DNA of 64,000 nt from Camarhynchus parvulus (GCF_901933205.1 NC_044572.1:89680965-89744964); one strand, 5' to 3'; positions 26,541-40,320 are shown, counted from the first letter of the stretch. Made by a program: numbers and translations. The notes: generated by a model from the letters alone, not told the origin.

Positions 26541-27121
26541 CAAATGAAAGCAGCCAACCTTTAACAAGCATACCTTTTATACACACATACAAGCCCGTAA
26601 TGAACATAAAGAAATAAATGTATTTGAATAGCACTATGTTGTAACCATTTTCTAGGAAGATATCTGGAGTTGCTTCCAAATTATTTTTAGAAGAGTAAAC
26701 ATTTAAGGAAAGGCATTAAAACATATAGCAAAGTAATCCACTCTTAGAAGGGGCTTTTAAAATTAAAATTCCATCACTAAGCAACTACTAAGGCTAAATA
26801 AAATGAAAACTGACATTCTACAAAATATCAAAGAATGAAAAGACATAAAATATACATTAATACAAAAATATATTTTCAAGGAATATACGGACAAGTGTTA
26901 ATTAATGGCAAATGAGGATCAAATAATTTTCTTGTGCTGAGCCACAACTACCAAAGTGTAAAACATGACTCATTGTGCAACATCAATATAAAAAAAGTCA
27001 GATCAACGAGTAGGCACTCGTTATTTTCAAGTAAATGAACTCCAAAGGCTTCATCTTCCACCATAATTTCCTTGTACCAGCTTTGATTCATGGTAACACA
27101 GTGTTCCCTTTGAAATGGAGT

Positions 27122-27133
27122 GGGGGGGGGGGG
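27122..27133 (+). repeat. Homopolymer G12
   Basis: Twelve consecutive G residues stand out against AT-rich surroundings. The run can itself stack into quadruplex structures between strands and is error-prone in sequencing, so the exact length is uncertain. Confidence 0.85.
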
Positions 27134-29268
27134 AGATTTTCCCATTTTATAGTTTATGATAGCATTTCATCTCTTTGTATTCATTTTCAGCACAACTGGA
27201 TAGGAAGTAGACAACAATATTTAGCTGTCAGCAACAAATATTTAAGCTAATTTTTCCCTCCTAAAATTATAAGTATTAGAAACATATCCCTGCACTGTTT
27301 AGTTTTCCCTGAAACATGCCTCCTACATTTGGCATTATACTTTCATTGCTGTCCTGATGGAATCTGAAAAAAAATCACATTTGTGAAGAAAAAGTTTTTT
27401 AAAAAAGCTAGTTCTTATACTAGCTTCCTAACCAATCTACACACTGAGCAACCCTCTCAAATTTTTCTTATTTACAGAAACAATGATGGCTGTGCTAGTT
27501 GTCACAAATTCTCATTTTACAATACATTTTACAATTTTTCATTTACCTCTCCTTCTTTTTAAGATTCTTTTCTCTTGGAAAAGTAAGTTTTACCTTTTTT
27601 TCTTTATATACTTTTCTTGGTTTTCCACATTTGTTTCAGATGGCATATCCACTACTTCATTGCTCCTTTCTGCTAAGACAGTGTATATAAAGAAATTTTT
27701 CATTTAGAATGGTCAACTAGGAATATAAATTATTGAAGAGAGTTATTTCTCTTTAATTTCTTCAGCAACATCTTAATTAGCAACAAAGGTGAATGATGGG
27801 TAAGCCAAGACTTTTGCTGCAGGACATCTGAAAACAGCTGCCTGATCACCTGATACTTTTTTCCTATCAGACACCAGAGCACAAAAATATTATCAGACCA
27901 AAATTCTTCACTACTCTGATTCAATGCAGATAAGCAGAAAAACATGTGCCTCATCTTTGAAACAAAAATCCTTCTGCATTTAAACAAAAATATTTCTGTA
28001 TTGAATAGATAATATATGATAAGAAACATTTATAAGGAACAAGTCTAAGTTTGGGGTCTTTTTGTTAAATGTTGCCTCAATGCATCTCACAAAATAAAAC
28101 AAAGCAGAACAAAATGCTCTGAAGCAAATTATGAAGTAGCGCTCTCAGCCACTGCTGGAATGTAAGAGTCAGTCCTGAAGCTGAGAGACAGTGAAAGAAA
28201 TTACAAAGCTACAGCAGCAGTCTGCTGCATGCACCTCTTCCCTACAGCTTCGCTAAAGTGCAGCCCAGCCAAAATCATCCATCAGCCCTGCCTACCCAGA
28301 GAGCATGGCTGTGCCCATGGCTGTGTCCGAGGACTGGCAAACTGCAACCACAACAGAGTCAGAGGAGTGGGAGAGACAGTTTGGCTGGACACTATGTCAC
28401 AACAACACACCTGCCAAAGCTGAAACACAGCCACTGTTCCTGCAATGCTGACAGGCAGTGCTGACAGCCTTTGAGTCAACTGGGAGGAAGAAGCCACAGC
28501 CAAGTGTTGTTTCATTAGCAATGCCAAGGAGGGCCACTAGTCTGAAGTACCTCTACTTTCCTTTTCTTTGGTAGCAACCACATAATGTTGGAAGTAAAGT
28601 TTTGCGCAGACATAGTAAAAGAGTTACAGAGATGCAAATTGCTGAGGTACTCGGGAGGCTTCAGTTCATATCAGGGCAGCCTTGTTCTAGGGACCACAGA
28701 TCTCATCCCCTTACACAGGAAATTCCATGTTCACTGTTTGAAGATTAAGTGCAAAACAAACAAGTCTTGTTGGAGAAACCCTTTGTGCTGAAATCCTGTG
28801 AATTGGTGCAAAACCAGCTTTGTGTCTTTGGCAGCCACAAGTGAGAATCACAAAGTGCATCTAGCCAAATATTGCCAATTAAGTGACAATCACCAGAACT
28901 TTAAAAGAACCTTTTTCTTCTGTTTCTGTAAACCATCTTATAAGTATTAACTTCAGCATTCATTTAGCATGAAGGTACCCCGTTCAGATAATTTACAGTT
29001 AATAGGGAATAGCAGGTTGGAGCAGATTGGAGAGACTATGTACACTATGTACACATTTGTTACCTGCCAGCATCATAGAAGATATGGGAAATAAATGTGG
29101 TTTTTGTATAATATTGCATGTTCTCCACTAAAAGCATACCACTGAGCCTGGGCAAACAAGACAAACAATCCATTCTTAAGGGTGCAGCACTGAAGAATTT
29201 CAAGTGCAGAAAGAACAGCATAATGTGAAAAGCAAGTTTCTAAAAGGTAGTGCTATCTCAGAACACAA

Positions 29269-29300
29269 TATTTGTGCACAAAGAGCTTTGTGCACAAATA
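29269..29300. repeat. 32-bp palindrome, 15-bp perfect arms
   Basis: TATTTGTGCACAAAG and CTTTGTGCACAAATA are perfect reverse complements separated only by AG. Each arm itself contains the smaller palindrome TTGTGCACAA, giving a nested symmetric structure. A nearby direct repeat (actatgtac twice, about 29034-29052) is unrelated. Confidence 0.9.
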
Positions 29301-32300
29301 GGAAAAAAGAACAGGGTAGTCATGTAACAACCTTCAATGAAATTTAAAAAAAGAAATCACAGTGAATGACAGCAGCAGCAAAGAAGTAGAATATTCAAGA
29401 CTAAGAATGAAAGAAATCTCCACTGAAAGAAATCTTTACCAAACTTCTATGAAGACAAAGTATTTAGGATTAGACAAGATAAGAGATCAAAAGGCTGAAA
29501 TTATGTTTGTTTAACTGGGTTTATGAAAGGGCATATTAAGAGGTGAGCTGCACAAACAAATTAAGTTTATGTAGTTTTGACATACCCAACAAATGGTAGT
29601 GAAAACCACAACTACAATCAGGAAACAGCAGCAGGTAACCAGCTCCAGCAAGGGAGTGGTTCAGGAGATGAGAAAGATGATACAGATCACTTGACAAAAA
29701 GGGATTGGAAGGAGCAAAGCCTTGAAGTATTGTACCTTTTGATAATTCAGATTTCAGCCTTGTCATGGTACACTATAATCAAAATGCAGGTAACAACATG
29801 ACACAGAAACAGAAAGCAAGATTGAAGTTATTTTCATGTAAGACAGGGAGTTGCCATGTAAATTCCTGAGAACTATTTGGCCTCCAGAATTTACCTGGCC
29901 TCCTTTCACTCCAGGAGTGAACAAGATAAACCAGGCTCCCACCAGGTGTCTGGAAGTACCTGCTGGAGTCAATGCTGCAAATATTTGGTAATTTCTTGTT
30001 TTCACAACACTCTTACTACTTGAACTCCTCTCCACCCCACCCTGGCATTCCACACTGACCCACTCTGCAGGTGATGCTCTACTTATCTGAAAAATGGGAT
30101 TTTTTTCTAGGATAAAAATCAGCCTATCTCCCCAGTTACTGCTCAAGAGTATCGCTGAAGAGACCCCAGTGTGTGCTAAATTCTACACTTACTCCCACTA
30201 CTTCATGCACTATGGATTTAAGAACATCACTGTACTGCCCTGTAATAGTACAAAATATTATAGTTAAAGTTTGCATATATTTCCAAGTGCAGATTGATTC
30301 AGTTGGCAATTCCTAATATTTTTAGTGATCTCAGATGTAATTATTCTAGCTGTTAAGTGATCTTTTTGCATGGTTTTACAACAAACCCTTTCAATTTATT
30401 TTTGCACACATATTTAGGAGCATGTTCATCTAGCTGCTTTGAGGTCCAAAATGCTAATTTTGAGTTTCATTCTTTAATTGAGCTTTTCAAAAACTTATAA
30501 CTGCTTAGCTTCCAGACAAAATAAAATTAAGAATTATTTTAACGCATAACATAATATATACCATTCAGTTAAATTATTATAATCTGAATAACAGAAGAAG
30601 AACTAAATTAATTTCAAATATATGTAAAAAATAATGCTGTAATTTATATAGCTGATTTAGTAAAAAAACATTCTGGAATAATTTCATAGCTTTAAGTGCA
30701 TGCACTTTGATTTTCTTCCATTCTGTTTATTTTGTAGGTACAATCAAGGCTTATGAAAGTTAGCACTGAACAAAAAGTCTGCCCTTACAATATTTTTACA
30801 GACTAATAGTAATTTAAGGACTGCAATTAGCTAAGTTTATGGTCTTGCTTTAATTTATTCTTTTAATTGCAATCAGCATAATCTCAGTCTGAAGTATAAG
30901 ACCTAAACTAAGACTTTGAAAAAGCTGCAGATGGTAAGGACAGAAAAGGATAAAACAAAGGTTTTCATTATTCTTTTCACCAAAATCTAGTTATTGAAAT
31001 AGTTTGGGGTTTTATCTGGCCCATCTCTTTTCTACAGATGTGAATTCTTCTATTTCAAAGATACTTTTTCAATTTGTGTTGTAGCAAAACAAAAGCAGTT
31101 GAGTTTTCTCCTATCTGGTGTTTTTGGTATTTTCATTTTAAGGAAGTGATCACCTGGTCTAACTTTTCACTTGTGCCTAAATCAAGATTCTCTATCCCCA
31201 AAAATTCAATTTATTCTCAGTCTGAATTTTGCTTATAAGAGGTACAAAAGGCCCAGCTTGATCTGACAAAAGTTAGAAGCACAAAGCACAAATTAAAACA
31301 AACAAACAGAAGCATGGCTACGAAGTTATCCTATAATGTGTATGAGGTATAGCACCTGTAACCTACTAATATTTATGATATTTTGAGTAGTTTAACAGCT
31401 TACCAGCTGTTTTATTTTGGTTTTTTTTCCTGTTGAACACAACAACATATAATTGGCCAGAATTGTGTCTGGACCAATTTTATGATGCCTTTAAATTTTT
31501 CATCCATCTTTCTTTTTCTACGTTTGGTATGTAATAAAAATTTCGGTCATCTGTCTCACAGTTCAACATAACAATGCTTAGGATTGCTATAGAAAACACT
31601 TTTATAGGCTGAGATCATGGAGATGTCTGCAACACTACTGCCTGTGTTATCACTAAGCCATTAATTATTAAAAATGCCCTGAAAACTGTAACCCTACTTT
31701 GAGCTTCTGGATATTTTATTAATACTTTCAGTGGAAATTAGACAATTATCTTTATTACTTTAATATCAGAATTTGCAACTGATATTTTCCAATAAAAGCG
31801 CATACTTTAGTTTTGGAGAAAGGAGGCTAGAGGCAGGGGTGAAGGGAGATACAATGATAGGCATTTACTGCATTCCTTCCATAAGACAAGACAGCCAATT
31901 TCTTATAGGAAAAGCAGCACTTCATATGAAAATGAAAAAGACACAAATAAATAAAACTGAGAATCAAGAAAACTGTTTCTTTCTGCTTCGAACATGATAC
32001 ACACATTATCTATCAGCAGCATGAAATATCTGATGTTTTAAGATCTCTGTTTAGTTTTATTTTATATTTATGTAAAGAAATTTCAACTTTCCCCTTGGAA
32101 ATTATTTACACTTTAAAAATTAAATACAATTAAAAATAATTTTGTTTCACAATAGCCTCTGAGGGTTAAAAATAATCCTGGAATTGCAGAAGCAGGTGGA
32201 AACAGGTACGGAAGAATTATTAATTGTCAGTGATACAGTTTCACTGCTCAAGAGAACTGCAAGAAATCACAATAAAAGTTCTAGAGGAGAGTTGTAGGAT

Positions 32301-33469
32301 TTTTTTTCTCTTCTGATATTTGTTTGACTCTTAAATAATTATTTTGATTATTTTTTCCTTCTCAGATCTCCTACAGTTGTTTGCTATATGACCAAGATCA
32401 CTAAATAGTAAATTATTTTTTCATCAGCCATATGGTCACCTCAGAGATTTAGGAATCTAGTTTAGGCCCCTTGTGTGCCAGTAAGAGTTTACTGGTAATG
32501 TCAAGAACTCCACTCTGAACAGAAGTGGACACGTAGCAGAGGAAATCTAAATCTGAGGTGACGCAGTGCCAAGGACAGTTTGTGTATGGATCCCATCTCA
32601 AATGCTCAAATTCTGCCCTGGGTCATATATATATAAGGTCTGACATATCATGGAAAAATGGAAATTCACAACTTGGCTGATGTAAGGAAAGGAGGGAACT
32701 TTGAAATCATATTAAAATTTACACCAATGTAAAATGGTGAGCAGAAAAAAAAAAACCTTTCCCATAGGTAAGGTTCCATATCTTGGTAAAAGAAGTTAAT
32801 CATATAACACTACTTGTGAAAAGGGGAATTGACTTCAACAGTCTTTGAGGCGGCAAAGTCAAAATCAGATCTCACCAATTTTCAGTATCTTGGGACTAAT
32901 CACAAAAACTTTCCTCTAAAATCAGGACCCAGCTATGACAAACTGTACAGCAGGCAAGTTTGAAGTCAAAAGGTTGGGTGATTACCTGAAATCACTAAGC
33001 TAGAAATTAACTCTGAAAGGCTGGATTTCTGTCTGAATCTGACATTGAAGGAAGTGGTTAGGAATGACCTCTGCAAAAAAAAATCCCATCAGTACCTTTT
33101 GTCTATCTGATCAGATTTGCAAATAAGGATATAGAGTTTATATAAACCTGTTCATTTTGAAAAATTCACCACTTGTGTTGCTCTCTATTAGAAGCCAGAG
33201 GATAAATAATTTTGAGACTGCTCATGATTGCTCTCACTGATTCTCGGCTAGACTGAAAATATGAAGTAAACATATGAAATAAGGTTTTGCTCTACTAAAG
33301 TCAATAAGAAAATAGGCTTTAGTTTATTCCAAGTGGTCCATGAATGTGCAAAAAAATGTCTTTAAAAAAAACCACAAAACAAAGAGAAACAAACAAGCAA
33401 AGAAAAAACTTTAAATGTCACCATTTCTCCATTTTATTTCACTGAAACACTGGAAAAAGTGTACACTTC

Positions 33470-33482
33470 TTTTTTTTTTTTT
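33470..33482. repeat. Poly(T) run, T13
   Basis: Thirteen consecutive T residues are seen, equivalent to an A13 tail on the minus strand. No retroposon body is recognised on the right-hand side. Confidence 0.85.
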
Positions 33483-33948
33483 AACTTTAGAAGTTCAGGA
33501 AATAATTTGTATAAAAGCCGCTTTCTCATTTTAGATAGCATTCATAAGTTTAAATTAAATACCCATTAGATTCAATAATGACACCCCACAATGAAATGTA
33601 TCAGGCAAGACAGTAATGTCAAAATTAAGACTGATGAGAATTTTCAGTTGTAGAGTTTAAAGCACTAAATATGAGAAAGAGACCTTTTCGCAATCATCCT
33701 GAAATGTTTATCAAACAGATTACCAAATTTGGGGAGTGGAATTACTATACTCATGTCATTAACACAATCACTAGTAATATAGAAATAGCAATAATATAGT
33801 CTCTACTAGTAGTACAGAGCAATTAAAGTTTATTTCAGTAGGATTATCATGGCCACCTACAAAGTGAAGCCATAAGGTTTTCAGTTTTAGCTGTGGCTGA
33901 CCACAGATTGACTTTTACATGGTATCCTTGTCATCCCATATCACACTT

Positions 33949-33968
33949 AAAAAAATAAATAAATAAAT
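33949..33968. repeat. Short (AAAT)n microsatellite
   Basis: About four AAAT units follow a short A run. Confidence 0.8.
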
Positions 33969-34229
33969 GAAACCACAAGTAGGTTTCTATCTCCCTTTCA
34001 AAACTTTGAAAGCAAAAATATATTCATGCTATGTGTATGCTGACAGCTGAAACATCAACAGTCAAGAAACAGTAAACAAAGGAAAAGCAGAATATCTTCA
34101 GTTAAGTTTAGCCTAGCTCTAGAGCTGTGGTAATCTAAATGTACTGTCAAAATTAGGAGGGAGACCCTACTTCAAAAAGCAGGCAAACAAAGAGAAATCC
34201 CAAAATGACAAGGCCATAGGTGAAACTCA

Positions 34230-34420
34230 AGGTGCTTTTTACATGAAGGTTCAGAAATGCTCCATTGAAGTGCGCTAATCTGGCAGCTGACTTCATTGCT
34301 CATGCATACGAACCATCACCCTGGTGAAAGGCTCTTATAATTGCATATGCTAATTCAGTTAGTTGGGCACCAAGTTTCAGTCAGAACAGTGTCAAGCTGG
34401 AAAGAGCAACCTGCAACATT
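34230..34420. promoter_or_regulatory. Candidate conserved non-coding element (weak)
   Basis: This 190-bp block has higher word complexity than its surroundings. It contains 'catgcatacgaacc' and the near-symmetric 'attgcatatgctaat', which overlaps a POU half-site pair and differs from the MORE palindrome at three of twelve positions. A homeodomain core TAATT follows. No coding frame is apparent. The call is inference from motif content only. Confidence 0.25.
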
Positions 34421-37400
34421 TTTTCCATTCATGAAGGAGCATAGGTGAAAAGGGTAAAGTCCTTTGTCTCTATGTACACTGGAAATTATAATCAAGACAT
34501 CATCAGTCTTTCTAACATCATAACAACCCTAGAAGATGTATTTTAACAATACAACTTACAGCCATCTGCTGCTTGCTCTTTACCAACCATTTTGTGATTG
34601 CATCTCCCATGGCCTGCATGTGAATCTCCAACCCAAGCCAACAAATTACTGTGATTCCATGATCATATATCATTACATCTCTCACACACTCTGTTCAGGA
34701 CTTTCTTGTTACAGAGAAGTACTATCTCTGTATGCTGAAAATAAGTATGTGCAAGAGAACTTGTCTGATCTAACTTTATCTGAATGTTTGGCATCTAGAC
34801 GGAGACAGTGCTCTACACTCTCTCACATTGGTAGATTTTCCCCAGGTCTCTTTGATCCTTTCCTGAAACAAATCACACTCTATCTCCTGATTACAGAAGG
34901 AGCTTAATGAACTTAAAGTTTTCACAGGAATCTAAAGTGTGTTAGATAAGTCCCATCTATGCATGGTTTAGTTTTTGTATTCAAATGTTGGATCTTATTC
35001 AGTTTCCCAAGGCTGTTGCACAGTAGATTTGGTATCCTGAGCATGATGCTCCAGGGCTTCTATGTCAAATTCTTTGAGGAGAGAAGAAAGAGGAACAGAA
35101 GTACTTCCTTCATTCACACCATAGATACAAATAAAAACAAGGCCAGATGATCTTATCATTTTAACAAGTGAGAACAAACCTCAACTATGCTAGAGCAACT
35201 AAAAAAAAAAAAAAACCCAATCTTTCCTTTTGATACAGAAATAAGCTTTAGGCAAGTTGAAATTTTTGAGATTGTTCTCACTGACAAAAAGCTTTTCAAG
35301 ATCTATAAAATGCTCCAATGATGTAGAGGCTGATCAGTAGACAATGCCTACTCCAGATCTCTGAAAGGGGAACATAAAATCTAACCTCAAACAAGATGCA
35401 TCTGTGTCGAACTTGTGTTATACCAGCTCTTACAAAACAGAATGAAAACAAAGCCTTGCTTTGCTTTCTTTCTGGATGTTATGGTTGTTGCCTCTCTTGT
35501 TTTTGTCCTCTTCCATATTGAAGAATCTGCACTGTATTTAGTATGTAAGCAGACTGTAAATTTCCTATTTGTTAATTTAAATTTAGTATTCAATTACAAT
35601 TAAAAAGAAATCAAAAAGAAGTATGACAAACTTACGGCAAAAGACATTTTAATGATCTTTTAGCAATCAATCATTAATTGAAATTCATCTTGAATTGAAA
35701 GGATGAAGACAGGTAGATGGAACTATGTCACCCATGGATCCAAGAACAATTGTCACACTGTTTTCTTTTCCTCTTTATTTAGCCAGAGAAGTTACATTAG
35801 GAAAAAAAAAAAGATTTGTAGTAAGCAGACCATAAAATTTACCCTCTTTTAATGAGCATGAAAACTGCACAATGAAAAGCAATTACATACAAATATATTC
35901 AGGGGCAATGGAATGCTATTAAACGTTGTATTTCAGTGCACTAGGTGGTAACAAATGCAACATTGCTATAAAGGTGTCTTTTTGCAACAGAAAGATTACC
36001 AATAACTTTCAAGCCTTATATCTATCCTCCTGAGATCTGAGAAAATAAACTAGACTAGTCTTGGTTCCTATTGCTTTACTATATCATTTTCTACTAACTG
36101 AGTTAGCAACAGCAAGTTTATCTTCTCAGTTCTCTTTCCATTTAAAATTATAAGGTCTGAGTTACCCATAGTTTTGAAAACTTAATTATCTTACAGCCTC
36201 AGACATGCAAAAACATTTGCACAACTCAGCAGCTACAATGCACCAGAGCAAAAATCCTAAAAACCTGTGCCTTCATTACTAAGTGAGATATTCCCAAGCA
36301 AGGATGAGAAATGACAAGCCAGGAAATTATATATAAAGACAGATCCCCAAGTAATGGTCACCCAAGTAAGGGTTGGACAGATGAGTGTTGGGCCTATTTT
36401 TTCACAAAAATCAAGGAAGAAATACAATTTCATAAACAAGTAAGTTACTCATCAAACCACGTTGGAAGCAATTTCTTGAAAAGAATTCCTCTCTTCTTAG
36501 AGACTTCACTTATGCTCCAATTTTTCATTACCAATTCTTACAAATAGAGGTGTGATTTTCTGATGGGAAAGCTGAGTATCCATCCAGATCATGCCAGGAC
36601 TCATGCCAAAAACAAATGCATAAGAAAACACAACTGACAGAGCATGAGCTGTTGCACATTCCTCTCAGTTTTATTTCATCACTAATGCTGCACATAGTTC
36701 AGTTTTGCTGGGTTACTATAGGATGGGAGGAGAGAGGGGAGAAAAATAAAGTGTCTTTCATAGTTTCAAAGCTGTCTGCATCCCTCTTCCCTTCCTGATT
36801 TCTCTGAATATACCTTGCCCTCTTAAAAGATATAATTCTCTAATCTATCAATTTTAAATAGACTACTACACAACATGTGCTTGTCTCCCTCCTTTGCTTG
36901 TGCTCTGAGCTGACTGGACACAAGAAGTCAGATGCAGAAGCTGGAGATCCATTAGCAGAGCCCTGAGCCTCACTTTGTAAGTCCCATGAGAAACTAGACT
37001 CCTGGCTTATGTCCACCTGGGCAGATGCTCCAGCTCCACCTCAGTCTACAATATCCTGTGCATCAGCTGCTATTGGACAGCCTGTTAAGCTGATATTGGC
37101 ACCTATGATATGTCTGTTGAGAAATCCATGATCAGATCAATCATCTTACTATTTAACAATGCTTTGACATATGAAAAATAAATTTTTTATAAAAGATTTG
37201 AAAGTGACCCTACTGTAATTCAAGCCTTTCTTATTTTTACAGTGGCCAGAACAAGATTCTCCAGGTGACTCGGACTCCATTCCTCCACAAAACTTTCCCC
37301 ATCATAAACTGCTGCAGCCTCAGTGGTCACTAGAAATTAAAGTCTAAGATCTAACCTCAGAAATAAGTCTCTTCCTGGACTAGAGCAGAGCTGGCAGTTC

Positions 37401-39039
37401 AGTCAACTAGCTAATGTCATCGAAGAGCAGCCCAGCTTGAACAACTGTTTCCCTCTAAGCAAAACAGTTGTTTCCTCAGTTGGTGTCTCTGCTGATGCCA
37501 GGGGATAGAGGTAAAGACTAAAGGTAAAGACTAAAATGCCTTCCTGAGCTATCAGCAGACAATCTGACTGACAGGAAATATGGCCATCCCTCCTTCCTTC
37601 CCTTTCATTTTTATCTTCTTGACAAACATTCCCGTTGAAAGGAAATCAGTGTTTGCACACACCAACTGAACAACACAGAGTAGGTGTTGTGATGCAGCTC
37701 TGTCACAGCACCATTTGGAGCCAAAAGCTGGAGCTGCCTCATGTCTCAGCACTGGTTCCCTCATTTCCCACCTAGGGTTTAGGGGAGTCAATACCTAAAA
37801 CATGGCTCTGATCCCACCTGCCAGTGTCATGATTAAAACTACTCACAGAAATACATTTTAGTGAAAGAATTGCCTTGCTCTATCCTATAACTAACTTCAC
37901 ATGTAAATTGTATTTATGGCCTAAGTTCTTAACCGATTGACTATGTTCAAATATTTCAATACTCCTGAGGAGCATTAGCTGGTCTGGTGGCTTCAGCTAC
38001 CATCCAAACTGACAGCAAAGTTGTTATGGAACAAAAAGAAAGACAGAGCAAGCTCACTAAGGTAACACTGTAAGCATTTCAGCTACACATCAAAGTAGCC
38101 ATCTCATATCTCAAATTAACACTGAATTTCCATATCCATCAAATTTCACCAGGTGCTGCTTCATGAAAGAGATTTTACTCTGGTGGGGGAAGGAATGCCT
38201 ACAACTTGCTAGGTCTTCTCATGAGAAGACTGTCTCCTAAAGGTGAGACATTACAAAACAACAGGAAAGATACACTAGTCCATTATCACCTATGATCAGC
38301 CCAACTGTGCTCTGCTGATCCAGCTTGATGTTTGAAGCCAACAAGCAACAGTGCTTTGCCCATTACTGAGGCCTGGACAGGATGGCTCGTTAGGGGTGGG
38401 GTTATCACAGAATAATCACACCCTTGGGTATTGAGTACACAACCACATCTCAAGTCTTGTAACACCCCAGAGGTGTGATTATCTGCTGTCATGCTTTAAT
38501 TCTTAATTAAAACAAGAGCTGCAGCTCAGATAAGATCTGTGAGAGGATTATGGTCATTCTTGGTTAGACAAGGGGGAACATGTATCTTTGGAATTAAAAT
38601 TCAGGTGCTTGGGTGAACTCTGTAATGATGAGCCATGCTTGAATCCACCTCATCTTAGTTTTCCTTTTAATATGATTTAACCAGGAGGGAGCACACCCAA
38701 AAAGCTGCAACTTCCAGGAACTAAAAAACAGAATAACACAATGAAGTGCGCAGTGTTGCCATAATTGAAACATTTTTGCACCTTAATCACTTCTTAAATA
38801 AATCACTAGCTTAAATAAAACTCTAAGTGTGCTTCTCATGATGGTAGAAGACTAATTCTCATTACTAAGCAGTAGTACAAGTCACCGCAGCCATAAAAAC
38901 ACTGGAGGAATGTTTTGACGAAGTGCATACTAAACTACTCAACTTACACATATAAAGATGGATATACAGCCTGGGGAAAAAATGAATATAAAACACTTCT
39001 GCGATTTTTAAAAAAAATCTTATTTTTAACAAATATTAA
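34421..39039. other. Unassigned DNA, no gene seen
   Basis: A 123-codon plus-strand open frame (34536-34907) resembles nothing I know. An A15 run is at 35201-35215. A 13-bp direct duplication of GGTAAAGACTAAA is at about 37509-37534. Segments at 36880-37130 and 37200-37800 are less AT-rich and may be eroded repeats or regulatory DNA, but no family or motif set is recognisable. A short CTTCC-rich patch lies near 37588-37606. Confidence 0.5.
35201..35215. repeat. Poly(A) run, A15
   Basis: Fifteen consecutive A residues are followed by CCC. No retroposon body is recognised before it. Confidence 0.9.
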
Positions 39040-40320
39040 CCCAACTTAAGGTCTCTTTTAAAGGTTACATTTGCATTTACAAAGAACTTTCAAGCAATTT
39101 AACTACAATGAATTTTAACAAGGCGCTTCCTGTTCTGACTGCTTGCGTATTTTTAAATTTTATGAGACTCTTCTGGCAGAGTTTTGTAGCCGTTAAGATG
39201 AAAGCCTGGATGCATGCATACTTGAAAAGTGGAGGAGGAGGAAAAAGAAGAATAAAAAGAAGAAAGGAAAATAATCAATTTGGTATCAAATTTATTCCAA
39301 AGCCGAAAAGTGCATTTTTTTCTGATTGTGAAAGAAGACATGCAGGGAGGTCGAAGGTCAAGCAAAGAGGAGACAGTATTGTGTAGGAACTGTCACGCAT
39401 CACCACCTATTTTGACATGCACAGGGCCGTTTGTTGTCTGTCGAACATGCAAATTAAGTGCCTGCTGTCATAGCTAGCCGATATCTGAAAGTGGAAAATG
39501 AGACCACCTGTAACCAGTGAATGGAGTGATGGACAAGCATTCAGAGCTCGTCATTTCCAACGCCATTCACACCACCTCCGAATTGCATATGACATGTAAA
39601 AATCTTTTCTTAATATTCACAACCGGGAAGTTTGGGGAATTATGGAGGCTTCAACTGCTGCATCTAATGGGTTCTCCAAGCAGACAGCTGTGACTGTGAG
39701 CTGGCTTGATAATTAGGTGTCCAGGAAGATTTTATGCTATGAATCAGTTAAAAGGGAGAAAAGAAAAAGAAAATAATGGCAAGCAAAACTCGCTGGAATG
39801 GAAATTATATTAACCCTTGCATGTCTTCCTCAGCACTTGGCTTTTACAATTCCCGTGAAGCAAGATTTGCAGAAACCAGACACATAATAATTTGTCTTCT
39901 GTCTCTGAGCAGCACTCCTCCTACTCAGAAAAACTGCACTCCAATTCTGTTTGATGCTTTGTTTTCCTGAAGAGAATTTAGAAGCATAAAATCTAAATAT
40001 GACAATCCCTCTTCTATTTGAAAGCAAAGGCAATACTTTATTTGAATTTCTAGTGAATATGGCGCATAGGATTTTAAGAAATAGATTCATTGTGCTAAAG
40101 TCATGTCCTGTCATGTGCCTGTCCATACAAAAATCAAACCGTTTAGCTAACTCGTCTGTAATCCTTTGCATGTTATCCCTACTTTTGTATGCATATCTGT
40201 CTTTGTGCATGGGATGCCATAAACACTGCAGGCAGTGTAACACCAAGAGAAGATGTCATCTTCCTGATTCTCACTTCTGCTTGATAAATAAAGCTACTCC
40301 AAAACACTTAGGATAGGAGA
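39040..40320. promoter_or_regulatory. Candidate conserved non-coding block with retained CpG
   Basis: Between 39121 and about 39625 I count 13 CpG dinucleotides, roughly one per 39 bp, in a window where CpG is otherwise very scarce. The block lacks simple repeats and homopolymers beyond short runs. It carries diverse words such as 'ggatgcatgcatac', 'aacatgcaaattaagtgcct' and 'ttgataattaggtg' (homeodomain cores). Open frames cluster on both strands (39108-39386 and 39999-40316 plus, 39830-40246 minus), which reflects low stop density rather than a known protein. I infer an enhancer-like conserved element; an unrecognised exon or non-coding RNA is the alternative. Confidence 0.38.

Larger units (their letters stand above)
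26541..34229. other. Unassigned AT-rich DNA
   Basis: No gene is visible. Listed separately are a G12 run at 27122-27133, a 32-bp near-perfect palindrome at 29269-29300, a poly(T) run at 33470-33482 and an (AAAT)n tract at 33949-33968. The 28140-28540 segment is relatively GC-rich with an imperfect duplication of 'catggctgtg' at about 28303-28327. The 29760-30150 segment holds a 127-codon minus-strand open frame with no recognised relatives. Both could be eroded repeats. Confidence 0.55.

Noticed and set aside
39830..40246. 138-codon minus-strand open frame
   Set aside because: It begins with TTG rather than ATG, matches no protein I know and overlaps an equally open plus-strand frame; low stop density in the block is a simpler explanation.
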